From Thiobacillus sp. (GTDB taxonomy: Bacteria > Pseudomonadota > Gammaproteobacteria > Burkholderiales > Thiobacillaceae): a stretch of 49,218 bases of DNA. The DNA is taken from positions 1 to 49,218 of the forward strand of contig JANJWS010000007.1 in assembly GCA_024709425.1 (NCBI GenBank), given 5' to 3'. The notes beneath the pieces are model-generated. The model did not search any database. It was not told the DNA's origin and saw only the letters and a program-made list of their open reading frames with translations. Within the stretch, counting starts at the first letter, position 1; each line of letters begins with the position of its first letter. Below, piece after piece: positions 14,211-22,949 of this stretch. Both the position numbers and the translations under genes were made by a program.

Positions 14211-16468
14211 AGCGGTTCTTTCCGGTGTCGATCCGGCAGATCGCGCTCGCCTTCATTGCGGCGCTGGCGCTGCTGATCGGCCTTATTGGCGCCTTCGCCG
14301 CCTATCAGACGCGAAACATCCTGGTCGGCATGGAACGCGAAGCCGAGGACGGGAGCCGCGCCGAGGTCCTGGCAGCGGTCGAGCGCCTGCTGAACCAGAC
14401 CGTGGCGCGGCGGGACGCCCTGGCGGACTGGGATGAGACCCGCCAGCAGCTGGTCATGCCCGAGTACTACAGCCACTGGCGGGACCAGCGCGTATACGAG
14501 GCCCGTATGCTCGGGGCGCGAGGAATGCGCGCAGCCCTGTATGACACGCATGGCGCGGCCCTGGCCGCGGAAGCCCCCGGATCGACCTTGCCGCCAACGT
14601 ACCCGGAGCACTGGCCGAAGCGCGAACCGGTCACCCGCCTGGTCGGTGAGGGCAGCAGGGTGGCGCTCTACCATGCCTTTCCGGTTCATGGCGATGCACG
14701 ACGTCAGAGCCTGCTCGGACACGGCATCATCCGCGTCGATTTCATGGCCGCATTGCTGGAACAGAATGGCTTCAATTTCGTCGACGCCCGCAGCCTCGAC
14801 CTGAGGCTCGACAACGGTGAGGAAATCGACGCAGCGGCGGTCGCGTCACGACTGCGTTTCGCCACACGCCCGGATGCGGGCCAACAGCAGCTGCGGTCCG
14901 TTCTCTCACGCACGCTGCTGGCCTTGTTCGTCCTGCTGGGTTTCGCCCTGCTCGCTGGCTATCTGGTGTATGGGCGTCTGCTGGTGCGCCCCCTGCGGCG
15001 CCTGTCAAGCGACATCGACGCCATGCAGCAGGGCCGTTTCCGGCAAGACGGCGCACACAGCCGCCCCATGCGCATCGGCGAGCTGGAGAACATCCGGCGC
15101 TCGCTGTATGACTACCAGTTGCAGCTGCACAAGTTGCATGGATCGCTCGAAAACCAGAACCGTGAATTTCACTCGCAGGCGCGCCAGGACGCGCTCACCG
15201 GCTGCCACAACCGGCGAGCCTACGAGGAAGACTGGGAGCGCTTCCGCGAAGAGATGAAACGGGCACCGCAGGGCGTCGCCTTCCTGCTGTTCGACTGCGA
15301 CCGTTTCAAGGCGATCAACGACACGTACGGCCATGGCAAAGGGGATCGTGTGCTCACGCTGATCGCCGACGCGTTGGTGATGGCCCTGCGCGCGAAGGAT
15401 CGCCTGTATCGCCTCGGTGGCGACGAGTTCGCGACCTTCCTCGTCGGGACGACACCGGGCCAGGCCCGGCAGATCGCACAGCGCTGTCAGAACCTGCTCG
15501 ACGCCTCAGCCTTCGCCGACCTCGGCATCAACGAACCGGTCGGTATCAGCATTGGCATCGCGTTCTGTCCCGCAGACGAAGCCGAGCGCGTCGACGAACT
15601 GCCCAAGCAGGCGGATATCGCCATGTACACGGCCAAGCAACCTGGGCGCAGCCGCATCGCGCTGTACGGGGAGGATACCGACCATGCCTCGCAGACCCTG
15701 GTGGCGAGCCGCGAAACCAGTGCCCTGTTCCAGGCACTCGCCACACCGGGACTGATCGAGCTGCACTACCAGCCGATCCATGCGCTGCCGGGGCGCCAGG
15801 TCGATTACTACGAGGCGCTTGCGCGCATCCGCTACAACGGCACGCTCATCATGCCCGACAGTTTCCTTCCGGTCATCAGCAGCCGGCGCCTGGAAACGCC
15901 GTTCGATCTCGCCGTACTCCAGCAAGTCGATGCCGATCTCGCTTCCGGCCAGTTCCCCGCGGGATCCGGCCTGTCGATCAATTTGTCGGCTCAGAGCATC
16001 TCTCGGCCCGAAATCGTTTCGCAACTGCTCGAACTGTCACGCTACAACGAAACCCATCCGCTGATGCTGGAAATCACGGAAACCTCGTTGATCACCCAAA
16101 TGGGTGACGTTCGCACTTACCTGGATCTGCTGCACACGGTCAATTACCGCATCGCCATGGACGACTTCGGTACGGGTTACTCCCCGCTGCGCTACCTTGT
16201 CGACCTCCCCGTCGACGTCGTCAAATTCGACATCTCCCTGGTGAACAAGCTCGGACAGGACGATCGGGCGGGCCGGGTGGTGTCGGATTTTGCCCGCATG
16301 ATGAGCAACGTCGGTTATGCACTGGTTGCCGAGGGGGTCGAGACCGAGGCCGTACTCCGAAAGGTCGAGAGTCTGGGCATCGCGCATGCCCAGGGCTTCC
16401 TGCTGGGGCGGCCGCAGCCGCTGACAGCGTTCGCAGCAACCGCCGCAGACGCCGCCAGCGTGGCCTGA
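14207..16468 (+). CDS. CHASE4-HAMP-GGDEF-EAL membrane c-di-GMP protein
   Basis: The start is the ATG at 14207, overlapping the hydrolase stop (ATGA); the open frame upstream is a shadow. 753 residues. There is a membrane segment near 8-30, then a periplasmic domain of about 200 residues with a CHASE4-like pattern (DALADWDETRQQ). A second membrane segment lies near 235-255, then HAMP, GGDEF (RLGGDEFATF near 403) and EAL (YYEALARI near 534, later MDDFGTGYSPLRYL). Both signature motifs are intact. Coupling to a secreted hydrolase suggests that the periplasmic domain could sense something related to the hydrolase or its product. That link is inference. Confidence 0.92.
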   Translation: MKRFFPVSIRQIALAFIAALALLIGLIGAFAAYQTRNILVGMEREAEDGSRAEVLAAVERLLNQTVARRDALADWDETRQQLVMPEYYSHWRDQRVYEARMLGARGMRAALYDTHGAALAAEAPGSTLPPTYPEHWPKREPVTRLVGEGSRVALYHAFPVHGDARRQSLLGHGIIRVDFMAALLEQNGFNFVDARSLDLRLDNGEEIDAAAVASRLRFATRPDAGQQQLRSVLSRTLLALFVLLGFALLAGYLVYGRLLVRPLRRLSSDIDAMQQGRFRQDGAHSRPMRIGELENIRRSLYDYQLQLHKLHGSLENQNREFHSQARQDALTGCHNRRAYEEDWERFREEMKRAPQGVAFLLFDCDRFKAINDTYGHGKGDRVLTLIADALVMALRAKDRLYRLGGDEFATFLVGTTPGQARQIAQRCQNLLDASAFADLGINEPVGISIGIAFCPADEAERVDELPKQADIAMYTAKQPGRSRIALYGEDTDHASQTLVASRETSALFQALATPGLIELHYQPIHALPGRQVDYYEALARIRYNGTLIMPDSFLPVISSRRLETPFDLAVLQQVDADLASGQFPAGSGLSINLSAQSISRPEIVSQLLELSRYNETHPLMLEITETSLITQMGDVRTYLDLLHTVNYRIAMDDFGTGYSPLRYLVDLPVDVVKFDISLVNKLGQDDRAGRVVSDFARMMSNVGYALVAEGVETEAVLRKVESLGIAHAQGFLLGRPQPLTAFAATAADAASVA

Positions 16469-16512
16469 TCCGCTCATCGTCCCGCCAGCACGGGCCGGCG
16501 GACACGCAGCGT

Positions 16513-18192
16513 CTAGTGCTTGCCGGAGCGCCAGATGGACAGGATGATCCAGAGGCTGTTGAAAAAGGCGATCAGGAACCCGAGCAGGCCGAACAGTGGC
16601 AGGCCGAACAGCTGCGGACCGCCCTTGACCGTCATGATGATGCTGGACCCGACCACCAACGACGCCGTCAGGATGCCCATGGTGAGGCGGTTGCTGGCAC
16701 GGTCGAGCTGATGACCGAAGTGGTCGAGCCGCTTGAGGTCGAGTTCGACTTTGACCCTTCCACGGCGCATGTCCCGCAGCAGGCGACCGAGATCACGCGG
16801 CAGGTCCGCCACCATGTCCAGGGTCTCGCGCACCGTCTTGCTGCCGCGTGCGAACAGTGCCTGCGGCGTATAGCGCTGACGGATCACCTCCTCGACGAAG
16901 GGCGTCACGTGATCGATCATGTGGAATTCAGGATCGAGTTGCTGACCAAGGCCCTCCAGCGTGATCAGCGCCTTGAACAACAGGGTGAGATCGGCCGGCA
17001 GCACCAGGTTGTTCTCGCGCATCAGCGCAGTAATGTCGTTCAGCAGCGCACCGATCTTCACGTCCTTGAGCTGCAGGTCATCGTAGCTCTGCAGCAATTC
17101 CATTACGTCGTAGGCGAGACGATCCGTGTCGGCCACTGAATCCCCACTCCAGTCGAGCAATACCTGCAGCAGTCCCTGCTCATCCTTGAGCGTGAGCGCA
17201 TGCAGCAGGTTGACGATTTGTTGACGGCGGGCCTGGGTGAGCATGCCCACCATGCCGAAGTCGATGATGCCAATGCGGTCGCCCGGGAGGAACAGAACGT
17301 TGCCAGGGTGCGGGTCAGCGTGGAAGTAACCGTGCTCCAGCACCATGCGCAGGACGGCGTTGGCGCCTCGTGACGCCAGCAGCACGGGGTCAAGCCCGGC
17401 GGCGCGCAACCTGTCGGGCGAGACGCCTGCCAGGCCGTCGAGCGCCTCCTGGACATTGACGGTATTGCTGGTGTACTCCCAGTACACGCGTGGAATCTTC
17501 ACCAGCGGGTCGGCGGCGAAATGGCGCCGGAACTGGTCGAGGTTGCGGGCTTCCTTGGCAAGATCGAGTTCGCGATGGAGCGAGCGGCGGAACTGCGAGA
17601 CGATGTGCACCGGGTCGTAGCGCCTCAGATCCGGTACTTCGCTCTCGAGCAAGCGGGCGGCATGGTCGAGGATCCGCAGATCGGCCTGGATCACCGACTC
17701 GATGCCGGGGCGTCGCACCTTCACGACGACGGGCGTACCATCGTGAAGGATCGCCCGGTGGACCTGTGCAACCGATCCGGCCGCAGCGGCCGTCGTATCG
17801 AATGACGCGAACAGTGCCCCCGGCTCGCCCTTCAGCGCCTGAACCAGCTCACCGTGCAGCAGTTCGTATGGAACCGGCGGCACCTGGCTGTGCATCTTCT
17901 CGAATTCGGCGATCCAATGCGGCGGGAACAGGTCCACCCGTGTCGCCAGCACCTGACCCAGCTTGACAAAGGTCGGCCCCAACTCCTCGAGGGCACGACG
18001 AATGCGTACCGGTGCGTCGAGCTGGGCGATTTCATTCGTACTGTGCCAATGCAGCACGCGCCCCGTCCGCTCGAGCACCCCCCCGATGCCGATCGCACGC
18101 ACCAAGTCGCCCCAGCCATAACGGATCATCACCGAGGCGATCTCGTGCAGGCGCGGCAGGTCTCGAACGACCGAGAGGGTTTCCCAGAGCAT
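16513..18192 (-). CDS. ubiB: UbiB/ABC1-family atypical kinase
   Basis: 559 residues from the ATG at 18192; a longer form would need a TTG at 18243 and adds a poorly conserved tail. The family KxGQ motif is seen (FVKLGQVLATR), together with the Ala-rich nucleotide loop (AAAAGSVAQVHRA). The catalytic parts FHADPHPGNVLF and IGIIDFGMVGML follow. The C-terminus has two hydrophobic helices, as in UbiB. The family is needed for ubiquinone biosynthesis and has ATPase activity at the inner membrane. Here it is not beside ubiE or ubiJ; its upstream neighbour on the same strand is a helical protein of unknown function. UbiB is the best call, but a paralogue is possible. Confidence 0.88.
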   Translation of the reverse strand: MLWETLSVVRDLPRLHEIASVMIRYGWGDLVRAIGIGGVLERTGRVLHWHSTNEIAQLDAPVRIRRALEELGPTFVKLGQVLATRVDLFPPHWIAEFEKMHSQVPPVPYELLHGELVQALKGEPGALFASFDTTAAAAGSVAQVHRAILHDGTPVVVKVRRPGIESVIQADLRILDHAARLLESEVPDLRRYDPVHIVSQFRRSLHRELDLAKEARNLDQFRRHFAADPLVKIPRVYWEYTSNTVNVQEALDGLAGVSPDRLRAAGLDPVLLASRGANAVLRMVLEHGYFHADPHPGNVLFLPGDRIGIIDFGMVGMLTQARRQQIVNLLHALTLKDEQGLLQVLLDWSGDSVADTDRLAYDVMELLQSYDDLQLKDVKIGALLNDITALMRENNLVLPADLTLLFKALITLEGLGQQLDPEFHMIDHVTPFVEEVIRQRYTPQALFARGSKTVRETLDMVADLPRDLGRLLRDMRRGRVKVELDLKRLDHFGHQLDRASNRLTMGILTASLVVGSSIIMTVKGGPQLFGLPLFGLLGFLIAFFNSLWIILSIWRSGKH

Positions 18193-18278
18193 GGTGGCGG
18201 TTGTCCGTCTTATTGGTCGGCAATGCCGCAAGTTTAGCCGCAAGCGGGCCGCCGTGCGCCGCCCCGGGCGTCAGTTCG

Positions 18279-18968
18279 TCAGGATCGCAGTCTGTCGCTC
18301 TGTCGCTTCAGCGAATCCGCCACCGCATCGAGGATGCCGCTGGCGACCTGAGCCAGGCGGTCGGTCGCCACCCGCGCCGACTCCCCGATTCCGGCACGAC
18401 CGACCTCGCCGCTGGCCTTCAGGCCACGCGCCAGGCGTTCCAGCGCCTCCCGTGCATCCGCACCGGTGCGGGTACCCGAGTGCTTCAAGTGATCGACCAC
18501 ATAACCGAGCTCGTCCTTCAGTTTGCCCCCCGACTGCGATGCAGTATGTCGCAGGGTTTCGACAAGCTGGCCTTCCAGATCGCGCAACTGCTCGAGGCTG
18601 GCCTTCAACTCCTGTTCCTTGAAGGCGCGTCCCTCTTCTGCGGCTTCCTGCAGCGTGTACGATACCGCCTGCGCGGCGCTGCCCACCGCCTCGTCAAGAC
18701 CGGACACCGCCTGCCTCAAATTGTCGCGAATTTCGCCGCCGCGTGCAGTGAGGCCGCTGCCCACCCCAGCGACGATCGCCGACACGATCGCATGAACATC
18801 GCTCAGCGCCATGCGCCGTTCGTGAAGGGCGCGTGCCGTCAACGCCCGTACCCGCTCGTGGAGATCAGCTTCGTGGGTCGCCTTCACGGCCTCGCTCTGC
18901 CATTGCGCGAGTTGCGCACGATCGGAGATACTGCCAACGCTTTCCGTGGGACTCAGGGAATCATTCAT
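18279..18968 (-). CDS. Alanine-rich helical protein of unknown function (DUF6781-like)
   Basis: 229 residues from the ATG at 18968, chosen because a strong GAGGAGG lies 5 nt upstream; the frame is open a further 16 codons. There is no signal peptide and no membrane segment. The protein is rich in Ala, Glu, Arg and Leu and should be almost entirely helical. It has amphipathic segments (YTLQEAAEEGRAFKEQELKA) and a repetitive C-terminus (GDADAREAL-, GESARVA-type helices). The pattern resembles phasin-like or apolipoprotein-like helical proteins, and I recall a similar family as DUF6781. No function can be assigned. It is separated from ubiB by about 85 nt and probably transcribed with it. Confidence 0.75.
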   Translation of the reverse strand: MNDSLSPTESVGSISDRAQLAQWQSEAVKATHEADLHERVRALTARALHERRMALSDVHAIVSAIVAGVGSGLTARGGEIRDNLRQAVSGLDEAVGSAAQAVSYTLQEAAEEGRAFKEQELKASLEQLRDLEGQLVETLRHTASQSGGKLKDELGYVVDHLKHSGTRTGADAREALERLARGLKASGEVGRAGIGESARVATDRLAQVASGILDAVADSLKRQSDRLRS

Positions 18969-19049
18969 GGTGTCCTCCTCAGGGTTCAAGATCCGCCGCA
19001 ATTGGCCGTTCTTCAATTCGAATATAGAGCATAGAGCAGATTACCTTTC

Positions 19050-19523
19050 ATGAAGCTTGCTGCATGCGCACTCCTGACCTTCCTCTTGCTGGCACCCGGC
19101 GTGCGCGCGGAGGGCGGGCCGGAGGCGATCCCGATGTATGCGGTGAGCCTTGTCGGCAGCCCCTACCGCCTGGGAGGACTCTCCCCCGAAACCGGGCTGG
19201 ACTGCAGCGGCCTCGTCGTCCACGTGTTCCGTCAGGTCGCCGATCTGGCCTTGCCGCGCGACACCCGGGCGATGAGCACGATGACAGAACCGCTGGACGC
19301 CTCAGAACTCCGGCCCGGCGATCTGGTCTTCTTCAACACACTCAACCGGGCGTTCTCCCATGTCGGCATCTACCTGGGTGACCAGCGTTTCGTGCATGCG
19401 GCGAGCAGCCGCACGGGCCGCGTCATGGTTTCCAGCCTCGACGAGCGTTACTGGCGGGAGCGTTTCGACGGCGCACGGCGTGTCGCGGCGCCCGCTCGCT
19501 TCGCCGAGGCCACGCTCGACTAA
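19050..19523 (+). CDS. Secreted NlpC/P60 (C40) cell-wall hydrolase
   Basis: 157 residues with a Sec signal peptide (cleavage near VRAEGG). The single NlpC/P60 domain has the catalytic Cys in LDCSGLVVHVF and the catalytic His in FSHVGIYLGD, with a third polar residue expected in FVHAASS. These enzymes cleave D-Glu-mDAP-type peptide bonds in peptidoglycan stems. No SH3 or other binding domain is attached, so it is a minimal Spr/NlpC-like hydrolase. The end is overlapped by 44 nt by the next gene in another frame. Confidence 0.92.
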   Translation: MKLAACALLTFLLLAPGVRAEGGPEAIPMYAVSLVGSPYRLGGLSPETGLDCSGLVVHVFRQVADLALPRDTRAMSTMTEPLDASELRPGDLVFFNTLNRAFSHVGIYLGDQRFVHAASSRTGRVMVSSLDERYWRERFDGARRVAAPARFAEATLD

Positions 19524-20154
19524 CGCACTCGCCCTGCTGCTGTCACTAACGCTCGCAGGCGCGCACGGGCGGGCCGACGACGAACTCGACTTCGCCAGCG
19601 CCAGGGGCGTCAACGAAGGCCACCTGCGCTTTCTTGCTACCGCACCGGTCCGCGTGCCACACCATCACCAGAACCGCATCGTCATCGATGCAGACAGCCT
19701 CGCCACCGGATGGGTCGGCCTGGTGCAATGCCACGACCATCTGGATGCCGTGCCCCGCACGCAGATCACGTTTCGCGATGACCATGTACGTGACCTTCGG
19801 GTGGAACATTTCGAGAACATCGATTCGGCCCGGGTCGATGGCGCCAGCGTGCAACTGATCGGCATCCAGCGTGGCGCGCGTCTGTGCCTGTCGGCGGAGA
19901 CGCGCGCCCTACACGACCGAGGCGACGGCATATGGGTGTTGCAGAACGGTCCTTACCTGCGCAGATTTCTCGATGGCTATTACCCGATGCGGGTCAGCCT
20001 TCAGGTGGAATATCCGGTCGCGCTCATGACGGCAATCGACGTATCGCCCGTGCCGCAACCCGGCGTTGTGATCGAGACTCAAGCAGGTGCGGTACGCCTG
20101 GACACGTTGTTCGAGGGCGAACTCACGACCCGAATACAGTTCCAGCGCAAGTAG
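19480..20154 (+). CDS. Secreted protein of unknown function
   Basis: 224 residues if it starts at the GTG at 19480, which gives a good signal peptide (basic MSRRPLASPRPR, then ALALLLSLTLAGAHGRA). This start lies 44 nt inside the NlpC/P60 gene. No later start keeps the hydrophobic core, so the overlap appears real. The mature part begins with an acidic segment, then a His-rich stretch (VPHHHQNRI), two Cys (QCHDHLD and RLCLSAE) and a beta-rich C-terminus. I recognise no family or catalytic motif. Because it is transcribed with a peptidoglycan hydrolase, an envelope role is plausible but unproven. Confidence 0.72.
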   Translation: MSRRPLASPRPRSTNALALLLSLTLAGAHGRADDELDFASARGVNEGHLRFLATAPVRVPHHHQNRIVIDADSLATGWVGLVQCHDHLDAVPRTQITFRDDHVRDLRVEHFENIDSARVDGASVQLIGIQRGARLCLSAETRALHDRGDGIWVLQNGPYLRRFLDGYYPMRVSLQVEYPVALMTAIDVSPVPQPGVVIETQAGAVRLDTLFEGELTTRIQFQRK

Positions 20155-20186
20155 ACACGCCGGCGGCGGAAAAATCGTGAACGCTA

Positions 20187-20215
20187 TTGATAACAATTCT
20201 CATTTGTTTTAAGAT
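20187..20215 (+). promoter_or_regulatory. Fur-box promoter of the Fe(III) ABC operon
   Basis: A -35 TTGATA (20187-20192), an exact 17-nt spacer and a -10 TAAGAT (20210-20215) form a strong sigma-70 promoter. A Fur-box-like 19-mer (20189-20207, GATAACAATTCTCATTTGT) overlaps the -35 and spacer and matches 12 of 19 consensus positions. Iron repression of the operon is inferred. Confidence 0.72.
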
Positions 20216-20248
20216 GGCCTCCATTGCATCAACCCAGGACCCATCGCC

Positions 20249-21256
20249 ATGCCCCTCGCCAAACTGATCGCCGGCCTCCTGCTGGCCGCCACCGCCCTGC
20301 CCGCCCTGTCCCAGGAAGTCGTCGTCTATTCGGCGCGCAACGAGCAGCTCATCAAGCCCCTGTTCGACGCCTATACACGCGAGACGGGCGTACCCATCCG
20401 TTTCATTACGGACAAGGAGGGCCCGCTGCTGGCGCGCCTCAAGGCCGAGGGCCGCAACACCCGGGCCGATATGCTGCTGACGGTCGACGCCGGCAACCTG
20501 TGGCAGGCGTCCGAGGAATCCCTGCTGCGCCCCACCCGGTCGCGCGCACTGGAAGCCAGTGTGCCCAAGCACCTGCGCGACCCCGACAACGAATGGTTCG
20601 GCCTGTCGGTGCGTGCCCGCACCATCATCTACAACCCCAACAGGGTGAAGCCGACCGAGCTTTCGACGTATGAGGATCTCGCCGACCCGAAGTGGAAGGG
20701 GCGCCTGTGCCTGCGCACCTCGAAGAAGGTCTACAACCAGAGCCTGGTCGCGATGATGATCCACGAGTACGGCGAGGACAGGACCGAAGCCACGGTACGC
20801 GGCTGGATCAGCAACCTCGCCACCGCACCCTTTCCCGACGACACCCAGGCCATGCAGGCCGTGGCTGCCGGCCAGTGCGACCTCACCCTGGTCAACACCT
20901 ATTATTACGGACGTCTGATGGAGAAAGACCCGAATCTGCCGCTGGCGATCTTCTGGCCCAACCAGGCCGTCAAGGACAGGTCGACCGGCGTGCACGTCAA
21001 CATCTCGGGGGTGGGCATCACCCGCCACGCCCGTAACCCGGCCGGCGCGCAGAAGCTGATCGAGTGGCTGGCATCGGAAAAGGCGCAGAACCTCTTTGCC
21101 GACGTCAACATGGAATACCCGGTGAACCCCAGGGTATCGCCGGATCCGAAAGTTGCGGCGTGGGGAAGCTTCAGGCAGAACCTCGTCAACGTGAAAGAAG
21201 CTGGCAGCCTGCAGGCCAAGGCCGTAAGATTGATGGACCGCGCCGGTTACAAGTAA
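20249..21256 (+). CDS. Fe(III) ABC transporter periplasmic binding protein (FbpA/FutA family)
   Basis: 335 residues with a signal peptide (about 1-22, ending LPALSQE). The mature start EVVVYSARNEQLIKP is characteristic of the family. The C-lobe segment VNTYYYGRLM carries the Tyr cluster that binds Fe(III) in FbpA/FutA proteins, and an N-lobe Tyr lies in VVVYSAR. Two Cys (GRLCLRTS and AGQCDLT) may form a disulfide. It captures ferric iron in the periplasm for the permease and ATPase encoded next. A Fur-box promoter precedes it. An intrinsic-terminator-like hairpin follows its stop, which would give more binding protein than permease. Confidence 0.95.
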   Translation: MPLAKLIAGLLLAATALPALSQEVVVYSARNEQLIKPLFDAYTRETGVPIRFITDKEGPLLARLKAEGRNTRADMLLTVDAGNLWQASEESLLRPTRSRALEASVPKHLRDPDNEWFGLSVRARTIIYNPNRVKPTELSTYEDLADPKWKGRLCLRTSKKVYNQSLVAMMIHEYGEDRTEATVRGWISNLATAPFPDDTQAMQAVAAGQCDLTLVNTYYYGRLMEKDPNLPLAIFWPNQAVKDRSTGVHVNISGVGITRHARNPAGAQKLIEWLASEKAQNLFADVNMEYPVNPRVSPDPKVAAWGSFRQNLVNVKEAGSLQAKAVRLMDRAGYK

Positions 21257-21267
21257 TCGCATTCATC

Positions 21268-22944
21268 TTGTCGAACCACATTGCCGATCCAGCAGGAACG
21301 CCCGCTCAGGGCGTTTTTGTTTTACCCGCCTCGCACCGCCGCGTCAGCGGCTGGATGCTGATCGCGCTCGCTGTCGCCGCATTGGTGCTGGTGCCGGTGG
21401 CGGTGACGTTCTCGGCGTTCACCCGCATCGATGGCGAGGTCCTCGCCCACCTCACCGAGTTCGTCCTGCCCGAGCTGCTCGCCAACACGCTGTGGCTGGT
21501 GCTCGGTGTCGGCTTCGGGGTGAGCGTGCTGGGCGTCTCGCTCGCCTGGCTCACCGCTCTGTGCGAGTTCCCGGGGCGTCGCGTGTTCGCATGGGCGCTG
21601 CTGCTGCCGCTGGCTCTGCCCGCCTACGTCACCGCCTTCGTCGTGATCGGCCTGCTGGACTTCACCGGACCGCTGCAGACGTGGCTGCGCGAGCACTGGG
21701 GCATTACCGGCCTGCCGGAGATTCGCTCGCGCGGAGGCGTCATCCTGGTCATGTCGCTTGCGCTGTACCCCTATGTCTATCTCATCGCGCGCAATGCCTT
21801 CGCCACCCAGGGCACCGCAGCGCTGGAAGCCGCCCAATCACTGGGGCTCTCACGATGGCAGGGTTTTTTCCGGGTGGCGCTGCCGATGGCGCGGCCGTGG
21901 ATTGCCGCCGGACTCATGCTGGCCCTGATGGAAACCCTGGCCGACTTCGGCACGATGGCGATCTTCAATTACGACACGTTCACCACCGCGATCTACAAGG
22001 CGTGGTATGGCCTCTTCTCCCTGCCGGCAGCGGCGCAGCTGGCATCGATCCTCATCGTGTTGGTACTGGCGGTGGTGGTCATCGAGCAGCGTTCACGCGC
22101 GCGCATGCGCTACGCCGCAGTCGGCCGCAATGCGGTGACGCGGCGCATCCGGCTGTCCCCGCCGCTGGCTGCCGTCGCCTTCGTCTACGCCGGCACGGTG
22201 CTGGCGGCTGCCTTCCTCGTCCCGGTTGCGCAACTGGTGCTGTGGACGCGCGAGGTCGTCGCCACCGATCTCGACGCTCGTTACTGGGGCTTCGCGTGGC
22301 ATTCGCTGCTGCTCGCCGGCATGGGGGCGCTGACGGTCGGCGCGGTGGCGCTGCTGCTTGCCTACGCCGGCCGCCAGCGCCCGGGGCCCGCCATGACGTG
22401 GATCCAGCGCATTGCCACGCTGGGCTACGCGTTCCCCGGCGCCGTGCTGGCGGTCGGTCTGTTCATTCCAGTGGCGGCATTGGACGACTGGTTGATCCAG
22501 TCCGCCCAGGCGTGGTTCGGCTTCGAGGGCACCGAAATCCTCAAGGGCACCCTGCTGGTGATGCTCCTCGCCTATCTGGTGCGTTTTCTCGCGGTGGGTT
22601 TCGGCCCGATCGACAGCGGGCTGCACCGCGTCACCCGCTCGATCGACGAGGCGGCCCGCAATCTCGGTACCGGCGCCGCCGAACTGCTCACGCGCGTGCA
22701 CCTGCCGATGCTGCGGGCGAGCCTCCTGACTGCGATCACGCTCACCTTTGTCGACATCATGAAGGAAATGCCGATCACCCTCATGACCCGCCCCTTCGGC
22801 TGGGACACGCTGGCGGTGCGCGTCTTCGAGATGACGTCGGAGGGCGAATGGGCGCGCGCCGCACTGCCGTCGCTCGCCATCGTGGTTGCCGGTATCATCC
22901 CCATCATTCTCCTCACCTGGCGCGGTGCGCGCCTGCACGACTGA
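21268..22944 (+). CDS. Fe(III) ABC transporter permease (FbpB/SfuB family)
   Basis: A fused two-module permease with about 12 membrane segments. Each half carries an EAA-type loop: EAAQSLGLSRWQGFFRVALP in the first, and EAARNLGTGAAELLTRVHLP in the second. It moves ferric iron across the inner membrane. The start is uncertain. TTG at 21268 includes the basic cytoplasmic HRR segment expected before the first helix. ATG at 21355 removes it and begins inside the hydrophobic helix. I prefer TTG (558 residues), although no clear ribosome site is seen. With that start, the terminator-like hairpin at 21298-21322 lies within the first codons. It is followed 5 nt later by the ATPase. Confidence 0.9.
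   Translation: MSNHIADPAGTPAQGVFVLPASHRRVSGWMLIALAVAALVLVPVAVTFSAFTRIDGEVLAHLTEFVLPELLANTLWLVLGVGFGVSVLGVSLAWLTALCEFPGRRVFAWALLLPLALPAYVTAFVVIGLLDFTGPLQTWLREHWGITGLPEIRSRGGVILVMSLALYPYVYLIARNAFATQGTAALEAAQSLGLSRWQGFFRVALPMARPWIAAGLMLALMETLADFGTMAIFNYDTFTTAIYKAWYGLFSLPAAAQLASILIVLVLAVVVIEQRSRARMRYAAVGRNAVTRRIRLSPPLAAVAFVYAGTVLAAAFLVPVAQLVLWTREVVATDLDARYWGFAWHSLLLAGMGALTVGAVALLLAYAGRQRPGPAMTWIQRIATLGYAFPGAVLAVGLFIPVAALDDWLIQSAQAWFGFEGTEILKGTLLVMLLAYLVRFLAVGFGPIDSGLHRVTRSIDEAARNLGTGAAELLTRVHLPMLRASLLTAITLTFVDIMKEMPITLMTRPFGWDTLAVRVFEMTSEGEWARAALPSLAIVVAGIIPIILLTWRGARLHD
21298..21322 (+). terminator. Intrinsic-terminator-like hairpin after the binding-protein gene
   Basis: A perfect 6-bp stem ACGCCC (21298-21303) / GGGCGT (21309-21314) with a GCTCA loop is followed by a T-rich tail (TTTTGTTTT). 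It lies 42 nt after the binding-protein stop and within, or just before, the permease start. Partial termination would set the binding protein to permease ratio. Confidence 0.72.
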
Positions 22945-22949
22945 GCCCC

